Assembly: GCF_001939115.1 (NCBI RefSeq)
Contig: NZ_MQTZ01000002.1
Span: forward strand, 130,904-194,903
DNA length: 64,000 nucleotides
Reading direction: 5' to 3'
DNA from: Leptolyngbya sp. 'hensonii'
GTDB taxonomy: Bacteria > Cyanobacteriota > Cyanobacteriia > GCF-001939115
In this document: in pieces, positions 53,174 to 61,167 of the stretch
How the letters are laid out: the number at the start of each line of letters is the position of its first letter
How positions within the stretch are numbered: the stretch's first letter is position 1
The notes under the pieces: model-generated
What the model was told of the DNA's origin: nothing
Seen by the model: the letters and a program-made list of their open reading frames with translations, nothing else
Databases searched by the model: none
Program-made: the position numbers and the translations under genes

Positions 53174-54817
53174 TTAGCAGGGTTCCGCAGGGTAAAACCT
53201 CACAGAGGAAGGACAGTCCGGACCACTGTGTACAGTGACAGTAATAATGCGGGCTTCCATAGCTCTGGCTTCGGTGGGGAGGGTGCCTGTGCCAGGATTG
53301 ACTGGATAGGCGGGAAAGCAGGCAGCACTGAGACTGAGACGCACGGCATGGCCGATCGGCAGGCGAGCGCAGGTTGCCTGGAGAGAAATGATCAGGGGGG
53401 ATGTTGGTTGACCTGGAGCCACCCGGATATATCCCTGGGTCAGGTTGAAGACTTGCCCATGGGGATGCACATCTGATAGTACTGCACAGAGGTCAAAGCT
53501 GGGGGCGTCGGCACTGCACCACAGTTCTACGGTGATCTCCCCCAGCAGGGATAGGTCTGTGGTCAAGGGCGGGGTGGTGTAGGTGAGGACATCAGAGCGG
53601 CAATCCAGAGCTGCCCGATCGACCATGCCAGAGGGGATGGCGGCATGGCCGCCCAGGGCTGGAACGGGTCGCCAGGGATCATGGACGAAGACATCAATGG
53701 CATCGGCTTTCGGCAAGGTGTTCAGGAGTTGGCCATCCTGCTCCTGCAGGGCGGCCAGTCCACTGCTGCTGAGGAAGAAGTGCCGATCGGGCGGCTGGGG
53801 CCAGCGATCGAACGATCGCCAGCAATTACTACCCATTTCAAACAGGGAGATGGGTAGTTCTGCCAGCACACCCCTGTCCTGCTCCTTGAGGAACTGGTCA
53901 AACCAGCGGATTTGTAGCCGATCGATCGGGTTGGCTGCCTCCGGGCCAAAGTCCACGGCTCCCACTCGCCGCCCCCAGGGCAAATGCGCCCAGGGACCCA
54001 CTAGCAGGAACTGGAACTGGCTGCTGCGCTCAACCATCTCCCGGTAGAGGTGCAGGGTGCCCCGTAGGTAGGTATCGAACCAGCCGCCGATATGTAACAT
54101 GGGCAAGTCAACGGGCTGGAAATCGCGACAGGGAGAGAGTTGCTCCCAGTAGTCATCCGGTTGAGGATGGGCTAACCAGTCGTGATAGAAGGAATCGGGG
54201 GCCAGATCTTGCAGAATCTGAGGTTGGGCCGCAATCGGACCGGACAGAGGCAAGTTGCGGGCAGCGGCGGCCAGAGCCAGAAAGGAAGGCTCTTTCCCCT
54301 GCAGACGGGCGGTTTCGGCGGCCAACTGAATGGCCCAACCCAGGTTAGCCTGCAGACAGAAAGCACCGCCTTCATAGGCCCAATCGGCATAGAGGTCATA
54401 GCCCACCATGGCGGGACAGAGGGTTTTAAGGGCGGGGGGAAGATCGATCGCCGCATAGAGTTGGGTCATGCCCTGGTAAGAGAAGCCGTACATGCCCACC
54501 GTACCCGTACTGTCCGGTAAGGCAGCGGCCCAGTTGACCGTATCCACCCCATCCTCCCGCTCATGGGCAAAGAGCTGGAACTCCCCTTCCGAAGTCCCCC
54601 GCCCCCGCACATCCTGAATCACGACGATGTAGCCGTGGGCAGCATACCAGGTCGGATGGGCATAGACGACGGTGGAGGCGATCGAGCGGCCATAGGGTTG
54701 CCGCATCAGCAACACCGGCCAGGGACCAACCCCATCGGGATAGTATACGTCTGCATCTAGACGTACTCCGTCCCTGGTTTGAAGGGATAGGGTTTGGCAA
54801 GGTCGTACCCTTAACAC
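53174..54817 (-). CDS. CocE/NonD-family hydrolase (X-Pro dipeptidyl-peptidase-like)
   Basis: 547 aa. Alpha/beta-hydrolase domain: RQPYGRSIAST, IVVIQDVRGRGTSEGEF, nucleophile in GMYGFSYQGMTQLY, followed by a helical cap and a C-terminal jelly-roll region (VELWCSADAPSFDLCAVLSD). The family includes cocaine esterase, glutaryl-7-ACA acylase and X-Pro peptidases; the substrate here is unknown. Start is GTG at 54817, overlapping the cupin stop in GTGTTAA, so the two are translationally coupled. Confidence 0.92.
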   Translation of the reverse strand: MLRVRPCQTLSLQTRDGVRLDADVYYPDGVGPWPVLLMRQPYGRSIASTVVYAHPTWYAAHGYIVVIQDVRGRGTSEGEFQLFAHEREDGVDTVNWAAALPDSTGTVGMYGFSYQGMTQLYAAIDLPPALKTLCPAMVGYDLYADWAYEGGAFCLQANLGWAIQLAAETARLQGKEPSFLALAAAARNLPLSGPIAAQPQILQDLAPDSFYHDWLAHPQPDDYWEQLSPCRDFQPVDLPMLHIGGWFDTYLRGTLHLYREMVERSSQFQFLLVGPWAHLPWGRRVGAVDFGPEAANPIDRLQIRWFDQFLKEQDRGVLAELPISLFEMGSNCWRSFDRWPQPPDRHFFLSSSGLAALQEQDGQLLNTLPKADAIDVFVHDPWRPVPALGGHAAIPSGMVDRAALDCRSDVLTYTTPPLTTDLSLLGEITVELWCSADAPSFDLCAVLSDVHPHGQVFNLTQGYIRVAPGQPTSPLIISLQATCARLPIGHAVRLSLSAACFPAYPVNPGTGTLPTEARAMEARIITVTVHSGPDCPSSVRFYPAEPC

Positions 54818-55263
54818 GGCACAGGAACCGTCCGCTGCAGCACCCTCATATCTTCCTCATCCAGTTCAACTGGTGTCCCACTGCGGATCAACTCTGCGAA
54901 GTCTTCATTTGGCACCATAATACAAAGAGCATACAGCCGATCGGATCCCGTATTCTCAATCACATGGGTTCCTGTGGGCGGAACCAGAATACTGTCCCCG
55001 GATCGAATCGGTACAATCTTGCCATCACAGTTGGCCGATCCTTCGCCCTTCAGAACGAAGAACATTTCGACGGCTCGCTGATGACGATTGGGGGGTGTTT
55101 TACCCCCGACATCAAAAATTTCCACACAGAAGGTGAGGGACATGCCAGCAATTACGGGGTCAAACACGATCGCCAACCGATTCGTGTCCTGGGGACTGAT
55201 CCGAAACGCCTGATAATTTTCGGGGGACTTAATGATTGGGATAACACAGTGAATGGCTTCCAT
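54811..55263 (-). CDS. Cupin-domain protein
   Basis: 150 aa from the ATG at 55263, with AGGAAAG about four bases upstream. Single cupin: motif 1 around PPNRHQRAVEMFFVLKGEG (His and Glu metal ligands) and motif 2 around SGDSILVPPTGTHVIENTG. Such proteins bind a metal and act as enzymes or sensors; no substrate can be deduced. Overlaps the start of the CocE-like hydrolase by 7 bp, suggesting a shared pathway. Confidence 0.88.
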   Translation of the reverse strand: MEAIHCVIPIIKSPENYQAFRISPQDTNRLAIVFDPVIAGMSLTFCVEIFDVGGKTPPNRHQRAVEMFFVLKGEGSANCDGKIVPIRSGDSILVPPTGTHVIENTGSDRLYALCIMVPNEDFAELIRSGTPVELDEEDMRVLQRTVPVPC

Positions 55264-55420
55264 AAATCTTTCCTGCGGGAGAGGCATTGAGCATTAGTCA
55301 CAGGTTGATAGGTTTTGCCTGAAGAGGCATGGCTAAAGACGGTTATGCTGCCCTATCTTGCTTTATTGTCACCAGCAGGAAGCTTCTGCGCTGTAGCGTA
55401 TGACATTTCTGTGGACTCTT

Positions 55421-55451
55421 TCATGCTAATGAGATAGCATGAAATTTCATG
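55421..55451. promoter_or_regulatory. Overlapping palindromes upstream of the antitoxin gene (probable operator)
   Basis: TCATGCTA (55421-55428) pairs with TAGCATGA (55435-55442), and CATGAAATTTCATG (55438-55451) is a perfect 14-bp palindrome overlapping the second arm. It lies about 20 bp before the antitoxin start, where Phd/YefM antitoxins usually bind to repress their own operon. Confidence 0.6.
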
Positions 55452-55470
55452 TATATCCCATGTTGAAGTG

Positions 55471-55764
55471 ATGAGCATGCTTGATACACGCAATATCTAT
55501 CCTCTTTCTGATTTTCAACGAAATGCAAAGGAATTTATCGCGCACTTACAGGAGAGTCATAAGCCTATTATTTTGACTGTTAACGGTAAGGCGGCGGTTG
55601 TCATCCAAGATGCAGCTTCATATCAGGCGTTGCTCGATGCTCTGGAAATGGAGCAGTCTGCAGCAGCAATTCAGCTATCCATCAAAGAGGCAGCAGAGGG
55701 AAAAGATGTGGATGCCAAAGAGGGCTTGCAAGCATTAAGGGCAAAACATGGAATATCGAGTTAG
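55471..55764 (+). CDS. Phd/YefM-family antitoxin
   Basis: 97 aa from the ATG at 55471 (GTG 55468 and ATG 55477 also in frame). Typical fold: NIYPLSDFQRNAKEFIAHL, then KPIILTVNGKAAVVIQDAASYQ, then a C-terminal helical toxin-binding tail. It would neutralise the RelE/ParE-like toxin whose gene overlaps its 3' end by 17 bp, and repress the operon at the upstream palindromes. The partner toxin is interrupted, so it may now be an orphan. Confidence 0.9.
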   Translation: MSMLDTRNIYPLSDFQRNAKEFIAHLQESHKPIILTVNGKAAVVIQDAASYQALLDALEMEQSAAAIQLSIKEAAEGKDVDAKEGLQALRAKHGISS

Positions 55765-56074
55765 GATAACGCCTACTGCTCTGGCTAATGCTGGAGATAT
55801 TTATTTATGGATCAGTTCTGACAATCCTGCCGCAGCCGTGGAATAGTTTAACAGCTTGTTTGATGCAGTGGACTCTCTTTCCTCAATGCCCAACCGCTGT
55901 CCTGTCGCACCAGAAACCCAGTTGGTTGGGATAGAAATACGCTGCTTTCTCTATAAGAGGTTATATAGAATCCTTTTCTCTGTAGAAGGTGATTTAGTAA
56001 TGGTTCACCATATCCGTCATGCTTCACGCAGACTTGCAACAAAAGAGGAATTTTTCACAGAACCGCCAAAGTAA
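55748..56074 (+). pseudogene. RelE/ParE-family toxin with in-frame TAG stop
   Basis: The frame from ATG 55748 reads MEYRVRITPTALANAGDIYL and continues as 32 codons, a TAG at 55844, then FNSLFDAVDSLSSMPNRCPV and YRILFSVEGDLVMVHHIRHA to the TAA at 56072. Both halves match the RelE/ParE toxin fold in one frame. Related toxins often have Trp at the stop position, so a single TGG-to-TAG change is the simplest explanation. The C-terminal part alone (from TTG 55856) is unlikely to be toxic. A sequencing error is not excluded. Confidence 0.8.
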
Positions 56075-56105
56075 TCCTTAAAAATCACTGAATCTTGAAA
56101 GGGGA

Positions 56106-56979
56106 TTAATACAAACCATCCTCTTCATTAGGAAAAGCGGCAAATTCTGTATGAATGTTTTCATCATAATATTTCAAGCCAAGCTTGATCAGGCGCAAGA
56201 GAAATCGGTAATCATCGTGGCCAATTATTTGTCTTGACCATGAACTAGCCCTGTACAGTTGTGAATATCGGTTAAATATTTCAAACCCTTGATTCAGCAA
56301 TGTTTCAACCTCGCTATGGGTAAGTGGGTGAGAGCATCCCAGTTTTGCAAGGTTGCCCTCATCCCCCAGCCCCTTCTCCCAAAGAGGGAGAAGGGGAGCC
56401 AGATTCAAAGTCCCTCTCCCCTTCTGGGAGAGGGATTTAGGGAGAGGGCTACAAAAGTGGGATGCACTCAAGTGGGTCTTCTGAAAGTTGTGGAGCTTTT
56501 CCAAGAACAAACTTACTGCCTTTATGAGCAACAATGTTGTTGCGCCATATCCTTAGCTTCTCAACTAAAGGGTCAGCCTTAGCAAATTCAATATCTTTAT
56601 CTAATTGTGCTTGGTCTGGCACCCTATCACATTCTGCGAGGGAATTTACAAAAGCATTATCTTTTAAGCGTTCACGAAAATTCTGTTCATTGAAAAAATG
56701 AAGATTTTCTTTGATTGTCTCAAGTAGATTTACAAGATTTAAATTGTTGTTGCATTGGGTATCGAATACTCTGCATAGACGAATGAGCCAAGCGTCTTGC
56801 AGAGCATCGAAGGTTAGAACCCAGAAGGTATTTGACTGCGCGAACTCTTCGGGGTGCGATCGTAAAGCATCGTTCAAATCCCAATAGAGGCGATAGTAAA
56901 TATTTGCGTATACAATCTCTTGCTGAAGATTGTCAAGAAGCCTATTGAGTTCGTCCCCTGTTTTAACGTTGATTTTCAT
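56106..56979 (-). pseudogene. HEPN-like (AbiU2-type) gene interrupted by a small mobile element
   Basis: Two frames on the same strand (56979-56449 and 56534-56106) are halves of one gene. The 5' part is helical and ends with LRIWRNNIVAHKGSKFVLG, where RNNIVAH fits the RN-x4-H catalytic pattern of HEPN ribonucleases and of AbiU2-like abortive infection proteins. The second half resumes as PLTHSEVETLLNQGFEIFN. Removing 148 bp (element plus one target copy) joins the halves as SEDPLTHSEVE in a single 241-aa frame. The interrupted version truncates at CIPLL after 176 aa, but the catalytic motif is retained, so residual activity is possible. The HEPN assignment is by motif and medium confidence. 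Confidence 0.8.
56329..56469. mobile_element. MITE-like element with terminal inverted repeats and 7-bp target duplication
   Basis: About 141 bp with no coding capacity. Ends: TGAGAGCATCCCAGTTTTGC on the left and, reverse-complemented, TGAGTGCATCCCACTTTTGT on the right (three mismatches). Flanked by perfect direct repeats AAGTGGG at 56322-56328 and 56470-56476; the last base of the right end is shared with the repeat. The interior holds two hairpins, CCCCTTCTCCC/GGGAGAAGGGG and CCCTCTCCC/GGGAGAGGG, of a type widely dispersed in cyanobacteria. A transposase in trans must have moved it. Confidence 0.88.
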
Positions 56980-57021
56980 CTCTCTCTTTACTAAGCCATG
57001 ACTAAATTTTAGCCATTGTTA

Positions 57022-57801
57022 TCAAATAGCAACTTCACCAATACCTTTGATCAAATGTGATGAGTCCGAGACAAATCCAAAACATTGGTTGACGTTGTAG
57101 ATCGTGGCTTGTAAACAATAGTCTGGGGAAGTGGTGGCAGTACAATCGCGCAGCAGGATACAGTCGTAGTTCAGGAAATTAGCATCCATTAACGTGGCCA
57201 GCACACATTGATCGGCATTGACCCCGGCAAAGAATAGGGTGGTGCACCCCAGGTTCTTTAAGATGCTATCCAGAGGCGTATCCCAAAAACCGCTCATCCG
57301 GTACTTATCGACCCAAATATCTTGCGGATCTTGAACCAGTTCCTCGACAACTGCGGCTGCCCAACTCCCTTGGGTCAGGACTTTTGCCCCCCTTGTTGGG
57401 AGTGGATCTCCCAGGCCAACGCCCTCTCCTGTAGGATTGTAGACGTGACGTAGCCCGGCTCCAATGTTTAGCAAGTCAGGGCGGTTCCCCCAATTGACCC
57501 AGAGGATGGACACTTGGGCCGATCGCAGATCTGGCAGCAACTGCTTCAGGGGTTCGATCGGTTTTCTGGCTGGGGTTACATCCACGCCAATGGAAGCCAG
57601 CCAACCTTCTGGATGGCAGAAATCGTTCTGCATGTCGATGACCAACAGGGCTGCTTTGGCCAAATCCAGTCGCAGTTCTTTAGTATCTGCGGGTAATGTA
57701 AGCAGGCGTGGTGGTAAAGACGGACGGGTGAGGTCTGCGATCGTAGCATTCACAGCCCAGGTGTTAGGAGGAACACCCAATTGACGGAGTGTAAAACTCA
57801 T
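57022..57801 (-). CDS. Isochorismatase-fold cysteine hydrolase (RutB/biuret hydrolase-like)
   Basis: 259 aa from the ATG at 57801 (MSFTLRQLGVPPNTWAVNAT). Catalytic triad: Asp in LLVIDMQNDFCHPEG, Lys in WVDKYRMSGFW and Cys in GVNADQCVLAT. The stretch DVTPARKPIEPLKQLLPDLR followed by WGNRPDL is reminiscent of the RutB, biuret hydrolase and ureidoacrylate hydrolase branch, so cleavage of a small amide or ureide is more likely than isochorismate. Divergently transcribed from the amidohydrolase with a 130-bp shared promoter region, suggesting joint use on a nitrogenous compound (inference). Confidence 0.88.
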   Translation of the reverse strand: MSFTLRQLGVPPNTWAVNATIADLTRPSLPPRLLTLPADTKELRLDLAKAALLVIDMQNDFCHPEGWLASIGVDVTPARKPIEPLKQLLPDLRSAQVSILWVNWGNRPDLLNIGAGLRHVYNPTGEGVGLGDPLPTRGAKVLTQGSWAAAVVEELVQDPQDIWVDKYRMSGFWDTPLDSILKNLGCTTLFFAGVNADQCVLATLMDANFLNYDCILLRDCTATTSPDYCLQATIYNVNQCFGFVSDSSHLIKGIGEVAI

Positions 57802-57931
57802 ACCGTTTCTGTTGAAGATTGCAACATGATGATACAAACTTGTTGCTAATGGGCATGCTTCAATTCAAGGTTAGTCTTTTCTTCCCGATCAAGGAGAATT
57901 CTAGACTACAGCCTGAGGCTCATTTAACGGA

Positions 57932-59383
57932 ATGAACCCTTGCTTGGCTTTTAATCTGCAGCACACACAGGACAGTCACGTGGATTTCACCATTCAAAAT
58001 GCCTTAGTTCCCTTTGATACTGGCTATCAGGAAGTTGATGTTCAAATTCAAGCAGGAAGAATTACCGCGATCGGCTCCTCTCTAACAGTCATAGGAACAG
58101 CGATCGAGGCCCGTAATAAGTTGCTGCTCCCCGGATTTGTCAATGCCCATACCCACTCCTCAGAAATGTGGCAGCGAGGGCTGGTCCATCCCTATCCCCT
58201 GGAACTATGGATTGGTGAGCTGTATGATTTTGTGCCCCTGGAACCAGAGCAGGTTTACCTGAGTGCCCTGGGTACGGCTGTGGAAACGTTGCTCACGGGT
58301 GGAACTACGGTTGTCGATCACCTGGTGCCCATTCCGGGGCTGGAAATGGAGACAGTTGCTGCAGTTGAGCGAGCCTATCGAGAAGTTGGAATTCGCGCTT
58401 TTGTCGCCCCTCTGCTGCAGGATGAATCTCTGCCAGCCAGCCTGCCCTCTGGGGGCTATGAGGTTAGCCATCCTCCCTATATTCGGAATACGGCAACCAC
58501 GCTTGAGTTAATCCAGGCTGTGGTGGATCAGTTCCATCGCCCAGCAGAAGGTATCTTTGTCGCTACAGCTCCAACGGGGATGCAACTCTGTTCCGATGCC
58601 CTGTTTGAGGGATTTGGAGCCTTGAGCGATCGCTATAACCTCTGTCGCCATACCCACTTGCTGGAAACGAAAGCCCAACAGATGTTGGCCCAGGAAAAAT
58701 ATGGTTGCAGTGCGGTGGAGCATCTCAAGCACCTGAATTTTCTCGGCCCCCGGACCTCTCTGGCCCACTGTGTCTGGCTCACCGATCGGGATATTGAGAT
58801 TCTGGCTGAGACCCAATCTACGGTCGTGCACAATCCCCTCAGCAATCTGCGTCTCGGAAGTGGGATTGCTCCAGTGCTGAAGTATTTACAGGCTGGGGTT
58901 AATGTTTCCTTTGGTTGTGATGGATCCGCCAGTAATGATTCTCAGGATCTGCTGGAAGCGATCAAAATTGGCTCTATTCTGCACAATGTTACTGATCTGG
59001 ACTACCGCCACTGGATTTCCCCCCGACAGGCCGTGGAAATGGCAGCGCTAGGGGGAGCGAAAGGGCTGGGCCTGGCGGATCAGATCGGGACGGTGGAAGT
59101 GGGGAAACAGGCGGATCTGGTGCTGTATGATCTGAAGAATTTGTCTCTGCTGCCCCGGACTGATCCGATCGGGCTGCTGGTCCTGGGGCGTCCTACCCAG
59201 GTGGTAGACAGTGTTTGGGTCAGGGGGAATCGGGTGGTTGCAGAGGGGCAGGTCACCACAGTGGATGTGGGGCAACTGCAACAACAACTGTTTGAGCGCA
59301 GCCAGTGGACCTACAATCGACAATCATCCTCGGTCCCTCAGATGGAAGCCCACTATCGGGCGGTCATGGGCTTGCCGGAGTAG
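57932..59383 (+). CDS. TRZ/ATZ-family amidohydrolase
   Basis: 483 aa metal-dependent amidohydrolase. Metal and catalytic residues: [19 protein letters not shown] (HxH), [25 protein letters not shown] and [15 protein letters not shown]. The pattern fits the group with atrazine chlorohydrolase, guanine deaminase and S-adenosylhomocysteine/methylthioadenosine deaminases. A deaminase or amidase on a purine- or triazine-like ring is expected, but the exact substrate is unresolved. The divergent isochorismatase-fold hydrolase hints at a short degradation pathway for a nitrogen-rich compound. Its 3' end overlaps the FHA gene's 3' end by 31 bp. Confidence 0.9.
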   Translation: MNPCLAFNLQHTQDSHVDFTIQNALVPFDTGYQEVDVQIQAGRITAIGSSLTVIGTAIEARNKLLLPGFVNAHTHSSEMWQRGLVHPYPLELWIGELYDFVPLEPEQVYLSALGTAVETLLTGGTTVVDHLVPIPGLEMETVAAVERAYREVGIRAFVAPLLQDESLPASLPSGGYEVSHPPYIRNTATTLELIQAVVDQFHRPAEGIFVATAPTGMQLCSDALFEGFGALSDRYNLCRHTHLLETKAQQMLAQEKYGCSAVEHLKHLNFLGPRTSLAHCVWLTDRDIEILAETQSTVVHNPLSNLRLGSGIAPVLKYLQAGVNVSFGCDGSASNDSQDLLEAIKIGSILHNVTDLDYRHWISPRQAVEMAALGGAKGLGLADQIGTVEVGKQADLVLYDLKNLSLLPRTDPIGLLVLGRPTQVVDSVWVRGNRVVAEGQVTTVDVGQLQQQLFERSQWTYNRQSSSVPQMEAHYRAVMGLPE

Positions 59384-61167
59384 GGGGTTGTTTCTTCGGA
59401 AGGTTGCCCGATCGGATCGAACTGAAAAGTGAGACTGAAAGCGCCCAGAAAAATTAAATCCCCTCCCCTGAGGGGCTGACGTTGGAGTACCTGGAGAGTG
59501 TTCACAAACAATCCATTGGTGCTACCCAGGTCAATCAGATAGAATCCCTGACTGGGAACATATTGAATCGCAGCATGGCTACGGGAAACCTGGGGATCGT
59601 GGATGGGAATATCGGCTTTGTGATGACGACCAATCACCCAGTTTAAATCGGGCTTCACCAAGGTTCTGAATTCACCCTTGGGTAGATTTGTCTCCAGATA
59701 GGCTTGCTGTTCCTGGATTACACCCCGAATGTACCAGTCCACGGATTCAGTGGCTTCCACATAGGATAGGGTTTCATCCTGGGACAGGATCTCATCCTCG
59801 GGCTGGCTGTTGACAATTTTGATCAAAACCTGATTTGTTTGCTGCTCGTTTTCCAGGGCTTTAGCCTGGGAAGCAGACAAAAACTGATGGTCCTGATCCC
59901 CCAGATTTTTGCCAGCAGCCCAGGCCAGGGCATTCTGTAGGACCATCCCCTGGAGTAAAAATTCGTCCCCTCTGGTTTCAAGCCAGGTCTTTAAGGCCGC
60001 TCCATAGGGTCGCAGGTTGGCCAGAGCTTCATCTACCCATTCCAGATTGAAAACCGCTGCATAGATCCGGTTATAGACCTGAAGTTTGCCCTGGCTAGTG
60101 ACGACCAGACCCGACAGGCGCAGTTCCGTTTGTTCCGTACTGTCGTCTGCTGGAACTTCCCCTTGCTCCAGAATCCGGCGGTACAGCCCCAACAGTTGGT
60201 TGGTCCGCTGTTCACTGCGCAGGATTCGATCGCGGATGGTGCGGAGGTGCTCTGGTTCATCCTGCGACTCCCAGTTGGTAATCAGGTAAGTCTGGACAAT
60301 GCTGGTCACGAATTGCTTGGAGGCGCTAGATTTTGGGGATGTAAAAGAGGGGGTTGCCTTCTCTCCCCGGCGTTTCTGCTCGATCGCCTGAGCCACTAAC
60401 TTACAGAGTTTCTGGGTCAGAAAGGGTTGGCCACCTGTCCAGAGAAGGATTTCAGCCATAGTTGCAGTAGGGTTCTCAACCTGATTGACCAGACCTTGAG
60501 CCAGGGGATTGGCTTCTTCCAGACGAAACCCGGTGAGTTCGATCGCCCGTCCAATATTAAAGGGGGTTCGACTCTTGTCCTGAATCAGATTTGAGGGGGT
60601 AGCGACCCCAAATAGGGCAAAGGTGAGGCGACGATATCCGGGCTTATCAGCGCGACTGTTATAGCAGGAGCGAATCACTGCAAAAAAGTCGTCCTTGAAG
60701 CCCAGTCTCAGGACGCTATCAATCTCATCGACAAAAATCACAATCTTGCGATCGGGAATTCGAGTCAGGATTTCTCCTCGGAGAATTTCGCTGAAGCGAT
60801 GGACAGGAGACAGGAAGTCATAGCGTATCCACCAGGCATTAATATCGACCTGATCCAGCAAATCCAGGCCACTCAGGAGGGTATAGGTCAAACCGGCATA
60901 CCATTGATTGGGTGTAATATCCTGGCTGCCTACAGCGGTCAGGTCAATCACGGCGCAGGCAATTCCGTCTGCCTGCAGGCGCTGCATGGTTTGTACCCGC
61001 AGGCTGGATTTTCCCATCTGGCGCGAATTCAAAATGTAGCAAAATTCCCCAGCCTTTAATCCCTCATACAGGTCCCGATCTGCCCGTCGGGTGACATAAG
61101 TCGGAGCGTCCAGCGGTAAACTTCCCCCCACCTGATAATCGTAGGGTCTGTCCATATCCCCACTCAT
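59353..61167 (-). CDS. AAA-like ATPase with C-terminal FHA domain
   Basis: 604 aa. N-terminal AAA-like (AAA_35-type) ATPase: Walker A in [12 protein letters not shown] (about residues 47-58), Walker B in [14 protein letters not shown], winged region after [14 protein letters not shown] linker, then an FHA phosphothreonine-binding domain near the end ([39 protein letters not shown]). It may sense a phosphorylated partner and change ATPase state. ATG overlaps the stop of the cyclase-TIR-ATPase gene (ATGA), so the two are one translational unit. Both proteins share the same kind of ATPase module. Confidence 0.9.
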   Translation of the reverse strand: MSGDMDRPYDYQVGGSLPLDAPTYVTRRADRDLYEGLKAGEFCYILNSRQMGKSSLRVQTMQRLQADGIACAVIDLTAVGSQDITPNQWYAGLTYTLLSGLDLLDQVDINAWWIRYDFLSPVHRFSEILRGEILTRIPDRKIVIFVDEIDSVLRLGFKDDFFAVIRSCYNSRADKPGYRRLTFALFGVATPSNLIQDKSRTPFNIGRAIELTGFRLEEANPLAQGLVNQVENPTATMAEILLWTGGQPFLTQKLCKLVAQAIEQKRRGEKATPSFTSPKSSASKQFVTSIVQTYLITNWESQDEPEHLRTIRDRILRSEQRTNQLLGLYRRILEQGEVPADDSTEQTELRLSGLVVTSQGKLQVYNRIYAAVFNLEWVDEALANLRPYGAALKTWLETRGDEFLLQGMVLQNALAWAAGKNLGDQDHQFLSASQAKALENEQQTNQVLIKIVNSQPEDEILSQDETLSYVEATESVDWYIRGVIQEQQAYLETNLPKGEFRTLVKPDLNWVIGRHHKADIPIHDPQVSRSHAAIQYVPSQGFYLIDLGSTNGLFVNTLQVLQRQPLRGGDLIFLGAFSLTFQFDPIGQPSEETTPYSGKPMTAR

